Shown here piece by piece: positions 14,010-21,737 of a DNA stretch of 30,774 nt. The translations under genes and the position numbers were made by a program. This DNA comes from Anaerolinea sp. Lineage in GTDB: Bacteria > Chloroflexota > Anaerolineae > Anaerolineales > Anaerolineaceae. The notes beneath the pieces were generated by a model. The model was given only the letters and a program-made list of their open reading frames with translations. It made no database searches and was not told where the DNA came from. Position 1 is the stretch's first letter, and each line of letters begins with the position of its first letter. The DNA lies in the NCBI GenBank assembly GCA_029975965.1, contig JARKOV010000167.1, positions 1 through 30,774 of the forward strand, read 5' to 3'.

Positions 14010-15703
14010 TCGATCCCCTCGCGAATTTCCTGCGGGATGGCGACGCGAACCGTAGTGCCACGCTCCGGTTGGCTGATGATCTGGAAGTCTGCGCCAATCA
14101 ATTCGGCCCGCTCGCGCATCCCGCGCAAGCCATGCTGTGCGGAAAGCGGGATGTCTTCGGGGGCGAACCCTCGCCCGTTGTCGATTATTTCAAGGATGTA
14201 CTGGTTGCTCCACCCGCGCAGGACGATGCTCACCTGGCCGGCGCCGGCGTGTTTGCGCACGTTGTTCAGCGCCTCCTGGACAATTCGCACCAGTTGGGCC
14301 TGGAATTCCGGCAGCAGGTCGAGTTGGTCAACCTGCAGGCTGAGTTGGACTGGCACACCGGTGCTCTTGGTGAAAGCTTCGCTGAGGGGTTCAAGCCAGG
14401 CCTCAATGGTCGTTTCGGGGTGAATGCGCAGGTTGTCGATCGCCAGGCGGATCTCTTCATAGGCTGTGTTGAGAACCTGCTTGTTCTCATTCAGCAGGTG
14501 GTTGAGGCGGGCGATATCGCCCTGGCCGAGGGCCGTGTGCATTTTCGCAGCGTGCAATTTCAAGAACGCCAGGGTTTGCGCCAGCCCGTCGTGAATTTCC
14601 CGCGCCAGCCGGTTGCGTTCTTGCATCAGGATGGCGTATTCGAGATTGAGCGTCTGGCGCTCGTTTTCGATCATCAGCGCCGATTGGGCCGCGAGAGTCT
14701 GCAAAACCTGGCTCTGCTGGGGGTGCAAAGTCTCCGCTTCTGGGAGGAGGACGACCAGGGAGCCCAACACCTGACCTTCGGGAAGCACCAATGGCAACGA
14801 AGTCCAGGTGATGTTGGCGCCGGGCAACCCGACCGATGTGAGCTGGTCCTGGGTCTGCGCCGCCTGGAGGATTCCATCCAGCGCTCCGCTGGGCAACGAG
14901 TCGAGCTCGCCGGACACGACTCGCAGGCTCGATAGGCGCTCGTTGGCCATGGGGCGGACCTGAAGCACGATTGCCTTAAGATTGAGGGTGAGCCGAACTG
15001 AGTCGAAATGGGAGCGTAGGCTGTTAGCCAGGTCGCTGCGCGAAGATTGAAGCTGGTGGAGCTGGCGCAGTGTGTCGATTTCCTGGCCGCGCATACGCAG
15101 CGTTTCGACTGCCAGGCCCACTTCAGCCAGTAGGCTTTCGATAAAGTCGTGCATCTCGCGGGACAATATCCGGTTGGCCGGAAAGTACAGGTTGATCACT
15201 CCCAAAGAATGCTCCCAGATGGCGAGCGGAAAACAATACACGTTCATCGCCACGTCATGCGGCTCGATCTTGAGCGGGCACTCTTTTCCAGAAGGGGAAT
15301 GAAATTCCTGGCACTGGCTGCAGCGGCTGCGCACCTGTTCCGACACAAGGTACTCAGCCCAGCCTTCGAGCACCGGCCTGGGCAATTCGCCGAAGGTGAA
15401 GGCCGGCAACGGCTTTCCCCAGGCGTCGAATGGGACGAAAGAAACGCCTAATCCCCCTGCAAGGTTTTTGACCGTCGACAAGGCAGCTTCTACCAGGGCC
15501 TTCTCATCCCGCGCGTTGGCCAGCTCGTGGTTGAGCTGCTGCACGGTGACCAGGCGCTGCTCAGTCTCTGCCATCTGGCCGGCGAGTCGAGTGATTTCTG
15601 CCCGATATCCGGCAGCCCTTCTCCGGGTGAACCAAACGGTCGATGCTGCGGTGATGAGAATGATGGGAACCAGCCAGGCGATCATGATCGGGTCAAACGG
15701 CAT
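14006..15703 (-). CDS. Sensor histidine kinase (HisKA_3 / NarX-like) with two GAF-like domains and a four-Cys cluster
   Basis: This is a 565-residue protein. One N-terminal membrane helix (about 5-26) is followed by a short coiled coil, a GAF-like domain (about 65-205), a second GAF-like domain (about 235-345) and a HisKA_3 dimerisation domain with H371 in REIHDGLAQTLAF. The HATPase domain has NNVRKHA, DNGRGF and GLRGMRERA. The first GAF region contains C128-x2-C131-x10-C142-x14-C157, a candidate metal or Fe-S site. No periplasmic sensor domain is visible, so the stimulus is likely cytoplasmic, perhaps redox or oxygen (inference). The start ATG has no Shine-Dalgarno; a TAGAAT lies 6 nt upstream. 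Confidence 0.93.
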   Translation of the reverse strand: MPFDPIMIAWLVPIILITAASTVWFTRRRAAGYRAEITRLAGQMAETEQRLVTVQQLNHELANARDEKALVEAALSTVKNLAGGLGVSFVPFDAWGKPLPAFTFGELPRPVLEGWAEYLVSEQVRSRCSQCQEFHSPSGKECPLKIEPHDVAMNVYCFPLAIWEHSLGVINLYFPANRILSREMHDFIESLLAEVGLAVETLRMRGQEIDTLRQLHQLQSSRSDLANSLRSHFDSVRLTLNLKAIVLQVRPMANERLSSLRVVSGELDSLPSGALDGILQAAQTQDQLTSVGLPGANITWTSLPLVLPEGQVLGSLVVLLPEAETLHPQQSQVLQTLAAQSALMIENERQTLNLEYAILMQERNRLAREIHDGLAQTLAFLKLHAAKMHTALGQGDIARLNHLLNENKQVLNTAYEEIRLAIDNLRIHPETTIEAWLEPLSEAFTKSTGVPVQLSLQVDQLDLLPEFQAQLVRIVQEALNNVRKHAGAGQVSIVLRGWSNQYILEIIDNGRGFAPEDIPLSAQHGLRGMRERAELIGADFQIISQPERGTTVRVAIPQEIREGIE

Positions 15704-15709
15704 AGGGAT

Positions 15710-15715
15710 ATTCTA
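15710..15715 (-). promoter_or_regulatory. Putative -10 box just before the kinase start (leaderless)
   Basis: On the minus strand TAGAAT is separated from the ATG by only 6 nt (ATCCCT). Transcription would then begin at or next to the start codon, matching the absence of a Shine-Dalgarno. The same geometry occurs before proline dehydrogenase and the GNAT gene. Confidence 0.45.
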
Positions 15716-15786
15716 ATATAAAAAGTGGGGATTGTCGCCTTGGCTTCAATCCCCACCGTCGTGTCCAAAACTGTTAAGGGCCGACT

Positions 15787-16215
15787 CTACTTGAGCGTTT
15801 TCACGTATGCCAGGATCTTCCACATTTCGTCCTCGGAGAGGACGCCTTTGTACGAAGCCATCGAGGCGCTGAGACCGGCAGCAGACCCACCTTCACTCAA
15901 CACCCAGAACATGAATCCGTCGGACGTGTTGGCGTAGGCCTTCTGCAAATCGCCCGGCTTGGGATCGAGGGAAGCGCCCGCAGGGCCGTCGCCCAGTCCA
16001 GTTGTCCCGTGGCAGGTTTCGCAATTCTGGGTGTAGAGCGTCTTGCCTGCATCGATGGCCGCCTGGTCGCCGCCGACAGGGTTGGTCAGGCTGGCGAATT
16101 CTGACGGGGGATCGGGGTACACATCGGCTGAACCGCCACCGCCACCACCGCAGGCTGCCAGCAACATGGCACTCAAGACAAGCATAGACACGGCAACCCA
16201 AAACGTCTTCTTCAT
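15787..16215 (-). CDS. Cytochrome c lipoprotein
   Basis: This is a 142-residue protein. A lipoprotein signal ends at LLAAC with C22 as the lipidated Cys, followed by a poly-Gly linker. A single class-I cytochrome c domain has C65-ET-C68-H69 and probable axial M119 (SASMASYKG), ending in MWKILAYVKTL. It starts at ATG 16215 after AGGAGG. It is anchored on the outer face of the membrane and may pass electrons to the caa3 oxidase encoded nearby (inference). It lies 83 nt upstream of the kinase on the same strand and is divergent from the Rrf2 gene. Confidence 0.93.
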   Translation of the reverse strand: MKKTFWVAVSMLVLSAMLLAACGGGGGGSADVYPDPPSEFASLTNPVGGDQAAIDAGKTLYTQNCETCHGTTGLGDGPAGASLDPKPGDLQKAYANTSDGFMFWVLSEGGSAAGLSASMASYKGVLSEDEMWKILAYVKTLK

Positions 16216-16247
16216 TCCATTCCTCCTGTTGAATTACGACATATTCT

Positions 16248-16263
16248 GGTGAATTTGTTCACA
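16248..16263. promoter_or_regulatory. CRP/FNR-type palindromic operator candidate
   Basis: GGTGA-N6-TCACA matches the CRP-type consensus TGTGA-N6-TCACA at 9 of 10 positions, and the palindrome extends to GTGAA/TTCAC. It is 33-48 nt upstream of the cytochrome c start codon, near the expected transcription start. Confidence 0.5.
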
Positions 16264-16268
16264 AGGTT

Positions 16269-16278
16269 GATTATAATC
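16269..16278. promoter_or_regulatory. Self-complementary -10 element
   Basis: GATTATAATC is a perfect palindrome, so TATAAT is present on both strands. On the minus strand it would place a transcript start within the CRP-like site about 45 nt before cytochrome c. No good -35 is visible for either direction. Confidence 0.4.
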
Positions 16279-16483
16279 TTTTTTCCTTTTTTTGGAAGAG
16301 CCTCACGGATCCCCGTAGAGGGTGCCACCTGCGGGTTTGGTCTTGCCGAAATCGGGTTATTCGTAAAGGCCAGATTCCTCGAACGGGTAGTAAAAAAGGT
16401 TCTACAGGGTCGGTTGGCAGGTTGCCTACGTTGAGATTATTGGTCATAATTCTGATATATGACTATTAAAGTATTGATAATTG

Positions 16484-16503
16484 TCACTACCGTGAACGAT
16501 CAC
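16484..16503. promoter_or_regulatory. Alternating GTGA/TCAC half-sites upstream of the Rrf2 gene
   Basis: TCAC-N4-GTGA-N4-TCAC spans 16484-16503, giving two overlapping inverted repeats 54-73 nt before the Rrf2 start. It is a candidate operator, perhaps for autoregulation. TATTAT at 16511-16516 may be the -10. Confidence 0.35.
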
Positions 16504-16556
16504 AATCCGATATTATTTCCATCAATAATCTACACCCAAACCATTAGAGGTGAAAA

Positions 16557-17003
16557 ATGTTTCGTGTCAGTCGTCGCTTAGATTACGGCCTCCAACTTAT
16601 GACCGCCCTTGCCCAGGACGAACAAAACCGCTCACAGGCCACCGCGTCTCTCGCTGAGAGATTGCACATCCCCCTTCCTTTTTTGCACCAGATTGGTCGG
16701 TCATTGATACAAGGCGGCTTAATCAAAGCAACGCCAGGCCCACGCGGTGGACTGCGCTTGAACCAACCGGCTGAAAGCGTCACTTTGCTGCAGATCGTGG
16801 AGACGCTTGAAGGACCGGTGCGCATCACCCCTGAACCGAATGGCAACGGAAAAGGTATGTCGACTCGTACCGTTTGGGAGGAATTGCAGGAGAAACTCGT
16901 TGCGCATCTTGCATCGATCAGCCTGGCGCAATTGTCGAAGGGTCTTGAGCTCTCCCCGGAGCTTACTTACACCGGAATTTCGACCACCAAGTGGAACAAT
17001 TAG
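16557..17003 (+). CDS. Rrf2 family transcriptional regulator (no cysteines)
   Basis: This is a 148-residue protein with the Rrf2 winged-helix pattern: RRLDYGLQLMTALA, the helix ATASLAERLHIPLPFLHQI, and the wing GLIKATPGPRGGLRLNQP. The following ESVTLLQIVETLEGP is also typical. The IscR/NsrR/RsrR-type Fe-S cysteines are absent; in fact the protein contains no Cys at all, so it cannot sense by the usual Cys-ligated cluster. It starts at ATG 16557 after AGAGGTG. It is divergent from the cytochrome c gene and likely controls this intergenic region (inference). A bidirectional terminator follows. Confidence 0.9.
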   Translation: MFRVSRRLDYGLQLMTALAQDEQNRSQATASLAERLHIPLPFLHQIGRSLIQGGLIKATPGPRGGLRLNQPAESVTLLQIVETLEGPVRITPEPNGNGKGMSTRTVWEELQEKLVAHLASISLAQLSKGLELSPELTYTGISTTKWNN

Positions 17004-17024
17004 GCTTTACGGAATCCCAACCAT

Positions 17025-17067
17025 AAACGAAGAGAGGGCGGTGAGTACCCGCCCTTTCTCCGTTTAA
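17025..17067. terminator. Bidirectional terminator between Rrf2 and peroxiredoxin genes
   Basis: A 17-position stem (17025-17041 with 17049-17065) with one mismatch and one G-U pair encloses a 7-nt loop. The core is GAGGGCGG/CCGCCCTTTC, and A/T runs flank both ends. It serves the Rrf2 gene on the plus strand and the five-gene operon ending at 17093 on the minus strand. Confidence 0.85.
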
Positions 17068-17092
17068 AACCAATGAACACGAATTCGTTGGG

Positions 17093-17566
17093 TCAAGCAT
17101 TTTGCCAGGCGGAGAGCGCTTTGAGCACTTCCTGGCTGTGGCCGTCGGGCTTGACGCCCTCCCAAACTTTGACGATGTCGCCGTCCGGGCTGATCAGAAA
17201 GGTGGTGCGCAGGACCCCGTCGTATTCCCGGCCCATGAACTTTTTCCGTCCCCAGGCGCCGTACAATTCGCACACCTTGTGGTCGACATCCGCCAGCAGC
17301 GTGAACGGCAAATGGTATTTGGCTTTGAACTTCGTGTGCGACTTGCTCGAGTCGGGGCTGACGCCCAGGATCACCACACCGTTTTCTTGATAGACGTGGT
17401 AATCGTCGCGGAAGTTGCAGGCCTCGGTAGTGCAGCCGGGCGTGTCGTCTTTGGGGTAGAAATACAAGACCACCGGCATACCGCGGAACTCCGACAGGCT
17501 GCGCAGGACGCCGCTCTCGTCGGCAAGGGTAAACTCAGGAGCGGGCTGATTGGCTGTGATTGGCAT
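17093..17566 (-). CDS. bcp: Thioredoxin-dependent peroxiredoxin (PrxQ/Bcp)
   Basis: This is a 157-residue protein with the normal length and motif of PrxQ: FYPKDDTPGCTTEAC, with peroxidatic C45 and resolving C50. VILGVSPDSSKSHTKFKAKY and FLISPDGDIVKVWEGVKPDGH follow. It reduces hydrogen and alkyl peroxides in the cytoplasm using thioredoxin. It starts at ATG 17566 after AAGGAG. It lies 44 nt downstream of the second MoeA gene on the same strand and is probably the last gene of that unit. Confidence 0.95.
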   Translation of the reverse strand: MPITANQPAPEFTLADESGVLRSLSEFRGMPVVLYFYPKDDTPGCTTEACNFRDDYHVYQENGVVILGVSPDSSKSHTKFKAKYHLPFTLLADVDHKVCELYGAWGRKKFMGREYDGVLRTTFLISPDGDIVKVWEGVKPDGHSQEVLKALSAWQNA

Positions 17567-17610
17567 GCAATTCTCCTTGATCGGATCGAGATGGTGGAAC
17601 CCAATTGTTC

Positions 17611-19581
17611 TTAATCGCCCTTCAATTCTGCCACGATCGACCCCATTTGTGAAGAATCATAACCGTCAAGACTTTGGACAAGTGCCCGGAAAGATGGGCT
17701 TTGCATCAGCCCGCGCAGGGGAGCAAGGAGATCGCCCTCGTAGTAGTGTGTTGGGACGACGAACTGGTATGGCTCGGTAAAAAGCGGCACAAAGTCAAGC
17801 GCGAGGGCGCGGGCAGCCCCCATCACCCCCAGGCCGCAATCTGCCCGGCCTGAGGCAATCGCGGCGGCTACGGCCAGGTGAGTATATTCCTCCTGGTCGT
17901 AACCGCGCACTTGGGCGGGCGAGATCCCCAGCAGGGCGAGGTGATAATCCAGCAGCACGCGTGTGCCTGCGCCGCGTTGGCGGTTGACGATGGTGACATC
18001 CGGCCGGACCAGGTCGGGCAGTCCCTGGATGTTTTTCGGATTGCCTTTTTGGACGAGCAATCCTTGCTGGCGACCGACCCATTGCACCAGGGTAATGGCT
18101 TCGCCGGGCAGGTATTGGCGCAGGTAGGGCAGGTTGTATTCCCCGGACGGCGGATCGAGCAGGTGAGCGCCCGCCAGGTGCGCCTCGCCGCGTTTCAAGG
18201 CCAGGATTCCGCCCAGGCTGCCGACATTGGCAGACACCAGGCGGCGCTGCAACCCGCTCAATTCCTGTGCGAGCAGATCCAGGGTGAGATCATGGGAGCC
18301 GATGGCGAAGATGGTGCGCTCGATCTCTGCCGGCTGGCGGTACAGGCGAACCCGCACCGGCGCTCCGGCTTCCAATCCTTGCACACCCCGCGGGATGATC
18401 GTGATGCCATCGGCGCGCACCAGCGAGGTGATCACCCCGGCACCACGCGATAAGGGCGCCGCCAGCAGTCGCCCGCCGACCCGTCCCACGACCACGCGCA
18501 AGTGATCGTCGTCTCCCGCCGGTGAGGTGACCTTGCGGGTGAGGGAGGCTTCGATCTCGACCGGCTCGCGCGCGGGGCGACCCAACCAGGTGGCGAGCAA
18601 CGGTTCGACGAAGATTTCCCCGGTCAACGCAGCCGAAACCGGGTAACCGGGGACGCCCACGATGGGAGTCCACCCACCCCGGGTTTTCCGAATCAATCCC
18701 AAGATCACCGGATGACCGGGCCGGACTGCCACGCCGTGAACCAGCAATTCGCCGAGACGGCGAACGACGCTCGCTGAATGATCTTCTGCACCGGCGGACG
18801 AGCCTGCGTTGAGCAAGACCAGGTCGTAATGGTCGGCTGCCTCTTGCACGCTCGCGCACAGGCGATCCAGATCGTCGGGGAGGATGGGATGGCGCTCTGC
18901 GAGACCGCCCCAACTCTCCACCTGGGCTGCCAGAACGAGCGAGTTGTATTCGATGATATCCCCGCGCCGGACTGGTTGGCCGATGGGAACCAACTCGCTT
19001 CCGGTGGGCAGCACCGCCACCCGCGGCTGGCGCGTCACCCTCACCTGGTGATGACCGCTCGCGGCGATCGCGCCCAGGTCGACCGGGCGCAAGACACAGC
19101 CGGCGGGGAGCACCAGCTCGGTGGCAACAATATCTTCCCCCATCGGGCGGACATGCGTCCAAGGGGTCAAGGCCTCGCGAAGCTGGATTCGATCGGGCTG
19201 GCGGACGTTTACCGCGGGATTGCCCTGCGAATCGAGGGCTTCCACCAACTCTATTGGCACGACGGCGTTTGCCCAATCCGGCAGCGGGTCGCCGGTATCC
19301 ACATACACGGCCTGTTCGCCGGCGAGCAAGCTGGCGGGGCGCGCGGGGGAAGCCGCGGAGGTGTCGGCAGCGCGCAGGGCGTAGCCGTCCATGGCGGCGG
19401 CGTGGTAGTGAGGCGAGGAGAGGCGCGCCCAGACCGGTTCGGCCAGGGTGCGGCCGAGAGCATGCGGATCGAGCGGGATGCTTTCCACGCCCAAAACACC
19501 CCACAAACCGGCCTGTTCCAGCGCTCGTTGGAAAAGGGCTTTGGCTTGTGGCAAAGGGATGTCGCGCAGGTAGACGGACAT
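17611..19581 (-). CDS. MoeA-like molybdopterin biosynthesis protein with C-terminal PBP-like domain
   Basis: This is a 656-residue protein. Residues about 1-420 are MoeA/gephyrin-E-like: MDGYALRAAD, VAVLPTGSELVPIGQPV, LLNAGSSAGAEDHSASVV and GVPGYPVSAAL, followed by the beta-barrel domain IV (VRVRLYR). Residues about 430-640 form a periplasmic-binding-protein-like domain with no signal peptide (GSHDLTLDLLAQEL, GGILALKRGEAHLAGAHLLD, NRQRGAGTRVLLDY), hence cytoplasmic. MoeA inserts molybdate into adenylylated molybdopterin. The extra domain may bind molybdate, tungstate or a cofactor (inference). This fusion is recognised in archaea and some bacteria. It follows the first MoeA gene by 20 nt. Confidence 0.93.
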   Translation of the reverse strand: MSVYLRDIPLPQAKALFQRALEQAGLWGVLGVESIPLDPHALGRTLAEPVWARLSSPHYHAAAMDGYALRAADTSAASPARPASLLAGEQAVYVDTGDPLPDWANAVVPIELVEALDSQGNPAVNVRQPDRIQLREALTPWTHVRPMGEDIVATELVLPAGCVLRPVDLGAIAASGHHQVRVTRQPRVAVLPTGSELVPIGQPVRRGDIIEYNSLVLAAQVESWGGLAERHPILPDDLDRLCASVQEAADHYDLVLLNAGSSAGAEDHSASVVRRLGELLVHGVAVRPGHPVILGLIRKTRGGWTPIVGVPGYPVSAALTGEIFVEPLLATWLGRPAREPVEIEASLTRKVTSPAGDDDHLRVVVGRVGGRLLAAPLSRGAGVITSLVRADGITIIPRGVQGLEAGAPVRVRLYRQPAEIERTIFAIGSHDLTLDLLAQELSGLQRRLVSANVGSLGGILALKRGEAHLAGAHLLDPPSGEYNLPYLRQYLPGEAITLVQWVGRQQGLLVQKGNPKNIQGLPDLVRPDVTIVNRQRGAGTRVLLDYHLALLGISPAQVRGYDQEEYTHLAVAAAIASGRADCGLGVMGAARALALDFVPLFTEPYQFVVPTHYYEGDLLAPLRGLMQSPSFRALVQSLDGYDSSQMGSIVAELKGD

Positions 19582-19601
19582 GGCTATGTCAATGGATAAG
19601 G

Positions 19602-20837
19602 CTACAACAAAAGCACCTCGACCTGCGCTCCAGCCTCCAGGCCGGTTGCGTCGGCGGGAATGCGCGCCAATCCGTTGGCGCGCGCCAGGTTAAAGATCAA
19701 GTTGCTCTTGTAGTGGATGGGTTGGGCCATGATCTGCTCGCCCTGTGTGACCAGCCGCACGGGGAAGTAATCCTCGCGACCGGCCTGTGAGGGCACATTG
19801 GCTGCCAGGGTGGCGACCAGAGAGGCCTCCGGGAGACGAGGCGGCAGGCCAAGCAGGTGATGGATGACCGGCACCACGAACAGGCGGGCGATGACGAGGG
19901 CGCTGACCGGGTTGCCAGGCAGGCCAATGACCGCCTTCCCAGAGCAAACCCCCAGGATAGTCGGTTTTCCGGGTTTGACGTTCACCCCATGGACGAGCAC
20001 GCCGGGCGCGCCAACCCGTGAAATGACCTGCGCGGTCAGGTCGCGCGTGGAAGCCGAGGAGCCGGCGGTGATCACCACCAGGGCGCATTCTGCGAGCGCC
20101 CGTTGCAGGCATTCGTAAATCGCCGATGAACGGTCGGGCAGAATTCCATAACGCCGGGCATATGCGCCGTGCTGCTCGACCAGCGCTGACAATGAGTGGC
20201 TGTTCACGTCGCGCACCTGACCCAGGAGGGGGAACTGCTCCGGCGGGACAATTTCGTCACCACTTGAGAGAATGCCGACCACCGGCCGCGATGCGACGGG
20301 GATTTCCATTATGCCCAATGCAGCCAATCCACCAACATGCGCTGGACTTAAGCGGACTCCGGCAGGCAGGATGACATCACCGGGTTGGACATCCTCGCCT
20401 TTCGCGACGACATTTTCGCCGGGGGCAACGGCGCGAAAGATCTCCACTTCGCCGGGGCGGGCAGCCTGGGTGTATTCGAGCATGACGACGGCGTTTGCTC
20501 CGTCGGGGAGCATCCCGCCGGTGTGAATCGCGGCGGCCTGGGCCGGCTCGAGGCTGAAGCCCGGCGCCCCGCCCATGGGCACTTCGCCTGCCACCGTCAG
20601 GTATGCCGGCAGGCTGTCATTTGCACCGAAGGTATCGGCAGCCCGAACGGCGAAACCATCCACGGTACTGCGGGTGAATGCCGGCAGCGGCTCGGGTGAG
20701 TGAACGGCTTGCGCAACGACCCGCCCAAATGCCTGAAAGGTGGGGACGGTTTCGGGTGCACTTTCAGGTGGCGGCAAATGAAGTAAGAGACGCGCCAGAG
20801 CGTCATGCGGAGAGATCAGCTCGAGGAACTCGGGCAT
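19602..20837 (-). CDS. moeA: Molybdopterin molybdenumtransferase MoeA
   Basis: This is a 411-residue, normal-length MoeA. Signatures in order are FTRSTVDGFAVRAADTFGA, VGILSSGDEIVPPEQFPLLGQVRDVNSHSL (shortened: SSGDEIVP...GQVRDVN), VVITAGSSASTRDLT, HGVNVKPGKPTILG and VIGLPGNPVSALV, ending with domain IV (GAQVEVLLL). It ligates molybdate to the activated molybdopterin-AMP. It starts at ATG 20837, 3 nt after the UbiA-like stop, with only a weak ribosome-binding site, so coupling is likely. Its pairing with a second, PBP-bearing MoeA suggests separate metals or a regulatory partner (inference). Confidence 0.95.
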   Translation of the reverse strand: MPEFLELISPHDALARLLLHLPPPESAPETVPTFQAFGRVVAQAVHSPEPLPAFTRSTVDGFAVRAADTFGANDSLPAYLTVAGEVPMGGAPGFSLEPAQAAAIHTGGMLPDGANAVVMLEYTQAARPGEVEIFRAVAPGENVVAKGEDVQPGDVILPAGVRLSPAHVGGLAALGIMEIPVASRPVVGILSSGDEIVPPEQFPLLGQVRDVNSHSLSALVEQHGAYARRYGILPDRSSAIYECLQRALAECALVVITAGSSASTRDLTAQVISRVGAPGVLVHGVNVKPGKPTILGVCSGKAVIGLPGNPVSALVIARLFVVPVIHHLLGLPPRLPEASLVATLAANVPSQAGREDYFPVRLVTQGEQIMAQPIHYKSNLIFNLARANGLARIPADATGLEAGAQVEVLLL

Positions 20838-20840
20838 CTT

Positions 20841-21737
20841 TCAACTGGTCCACAGGGCAAGGTTAAGAAAGTACGTGGTGATCACCAGGGTGGCGGCAGC
20901 GACAATGATCAGCAATCCCCAGCGCGGCTTGGCTCCATTGCTGATCGAGGTCATCAGGAAAATCTGGAACAGCCCCACCGGCAGGCCAAGCAGGCCGGGC
21001 CAGGTCAGCGCCCAAGGGAGACCCGCCAGGGCAGCGGTGCCCAGCAGCAGAAAACCGATCAAGATGAGCAAGTTGTGCAGGTTGATTCCGCGCTGCCAGC
21101 CCAGCCGGGTGAGCATATTTTTTCGCTCTTCTCGCACGTCCGCAGCATAAGACGGCAGCCGTAGCGCCAGCCCGGAAGCCAGCGCCAGGAAGGTGAGGGG
21201 AAAGGTGAGAAACGCGAGCAAGCGGTGCAGCTCGCCGAATTGGAGCAGAAAGGCAAAAGCCGGAGTCAAGTTGGCCAGGATGATGGACGTGGTCAGCTCG
21301 CCGTAGCCGGAATGGGCGAGACGCAAGGGTGGCACGGCATAGGCGATGGCGAGTAAAAAGGAGATCGCCAGCAACACGAAGGCAGATGGATTGAGCGTAC
21401 CGCGTGCCAGAAGCAAAACGGTGAGCGCCGCGCCGATGGTGAGGGTGGTCGATGCGACCTGAAGCAGGTTGGCGCGCATCAGTCGCGGCGGATCGCCGGG
21501 TTTTCGGTCTGGCTCGAGCAGCGGGGAGCGGTCGAAGTATTCGCGCAAGAAGTAACTGGAAAGCAGCAGCATGAGCATGGCTGCCTGACCGGTCATGTAG
21601 GTAGACCAGTTGACCGGCTCGCCCAGGTAAACGGCTATCCCGGCGCCGAGGGCATAGGTGAGCAGCGAAGCCAACAAGAGCCAGGGGTGAGCGATGCGGG
21701 CAATTTCGCGGAAGGGAGAAGAGGGTGTTTGGTTCAT
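20841..21737 (-). CDS. UbiA-like prenyltransferase with divergent active-site motifs
   Basis: This is a 298-residue protein with about eight or nine membrane helices. The layout is MenA/UbiA-like: SSYFLREYFDRSPLLEPD at the first motif, IAYAVPPLRLAHSGYGEL in the middle, and YAADVREERKNMLTRLG at the second. The first motif normally reads N-D-Y-x-D; here the Asn position is R65 with D69 retained. The second keeps D200 and E204. Its substrate is uncertain: naphthoate or another prenyl acceptor is possible, or activity may be altered. ATG 21737 overlaps the proline dehydrogenase stop (ATGA), while a TTG extension to 21818 would lie inside that gene. Confidence 0.75.
   Translation of the reverse strand: MNQTPSSPFREIARIAHPWLLLASLLTYALGAGIAVYLGEPVNWSTYMTGQAAMLMLLLSSYFLREYFDRSPLLEPDRKPGDPPRLMRANLLQVASTTLTIGAALTVLLLARGTLNPSAFVLLAISFLLAIAYAVPPLRLAHSGYGELTTSIILANLTPAFAFLLQFGELHRLLAFLTFPLTFLALASGLALRLPSYAADVREERKNMLTRLGWQRGINLHNLLILIGFLLLGTAALAGLPWALTWPGLLGLPVGLFQIFLMTSISNGAKPRWGLLIIVAAATLVITTYFLNLALWTS

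Larger units (their letters stand above)
16216..16556. other. Divergent regulatory region between cytochrome c and the Rrf2 regulator
   Basis: This 341-nt region contains no convincing gene. It holds a CRP/FNR-like palindrome, a self-complementary TATAAT element, a hairpin CCCGTAG / CTGCGGG (16312-16335), a small GGCA/TGCC hairpin near 16420, and an AT-rich stretch (16437-16520) next to the Rrf2 start. I recognise no known structured RNA in it. Confidence 0.6.

Noticed and set aside
16249..16434. A 61-codon plus-strand frame in the cytochrome c / Rrf2 intergenic region
   Set aside because: It begins within the CRP-like palindrome, has no Shine-Dalgarno and reads through hairpins.
18290..19504. 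A 404-codon minus-strand frame overlapping the second MoeA gene in another frame
   Set aside because: It is an Arg/Gly/Pro-rich alternative frame of a gene with intact MoeA and PBP-like motifs.
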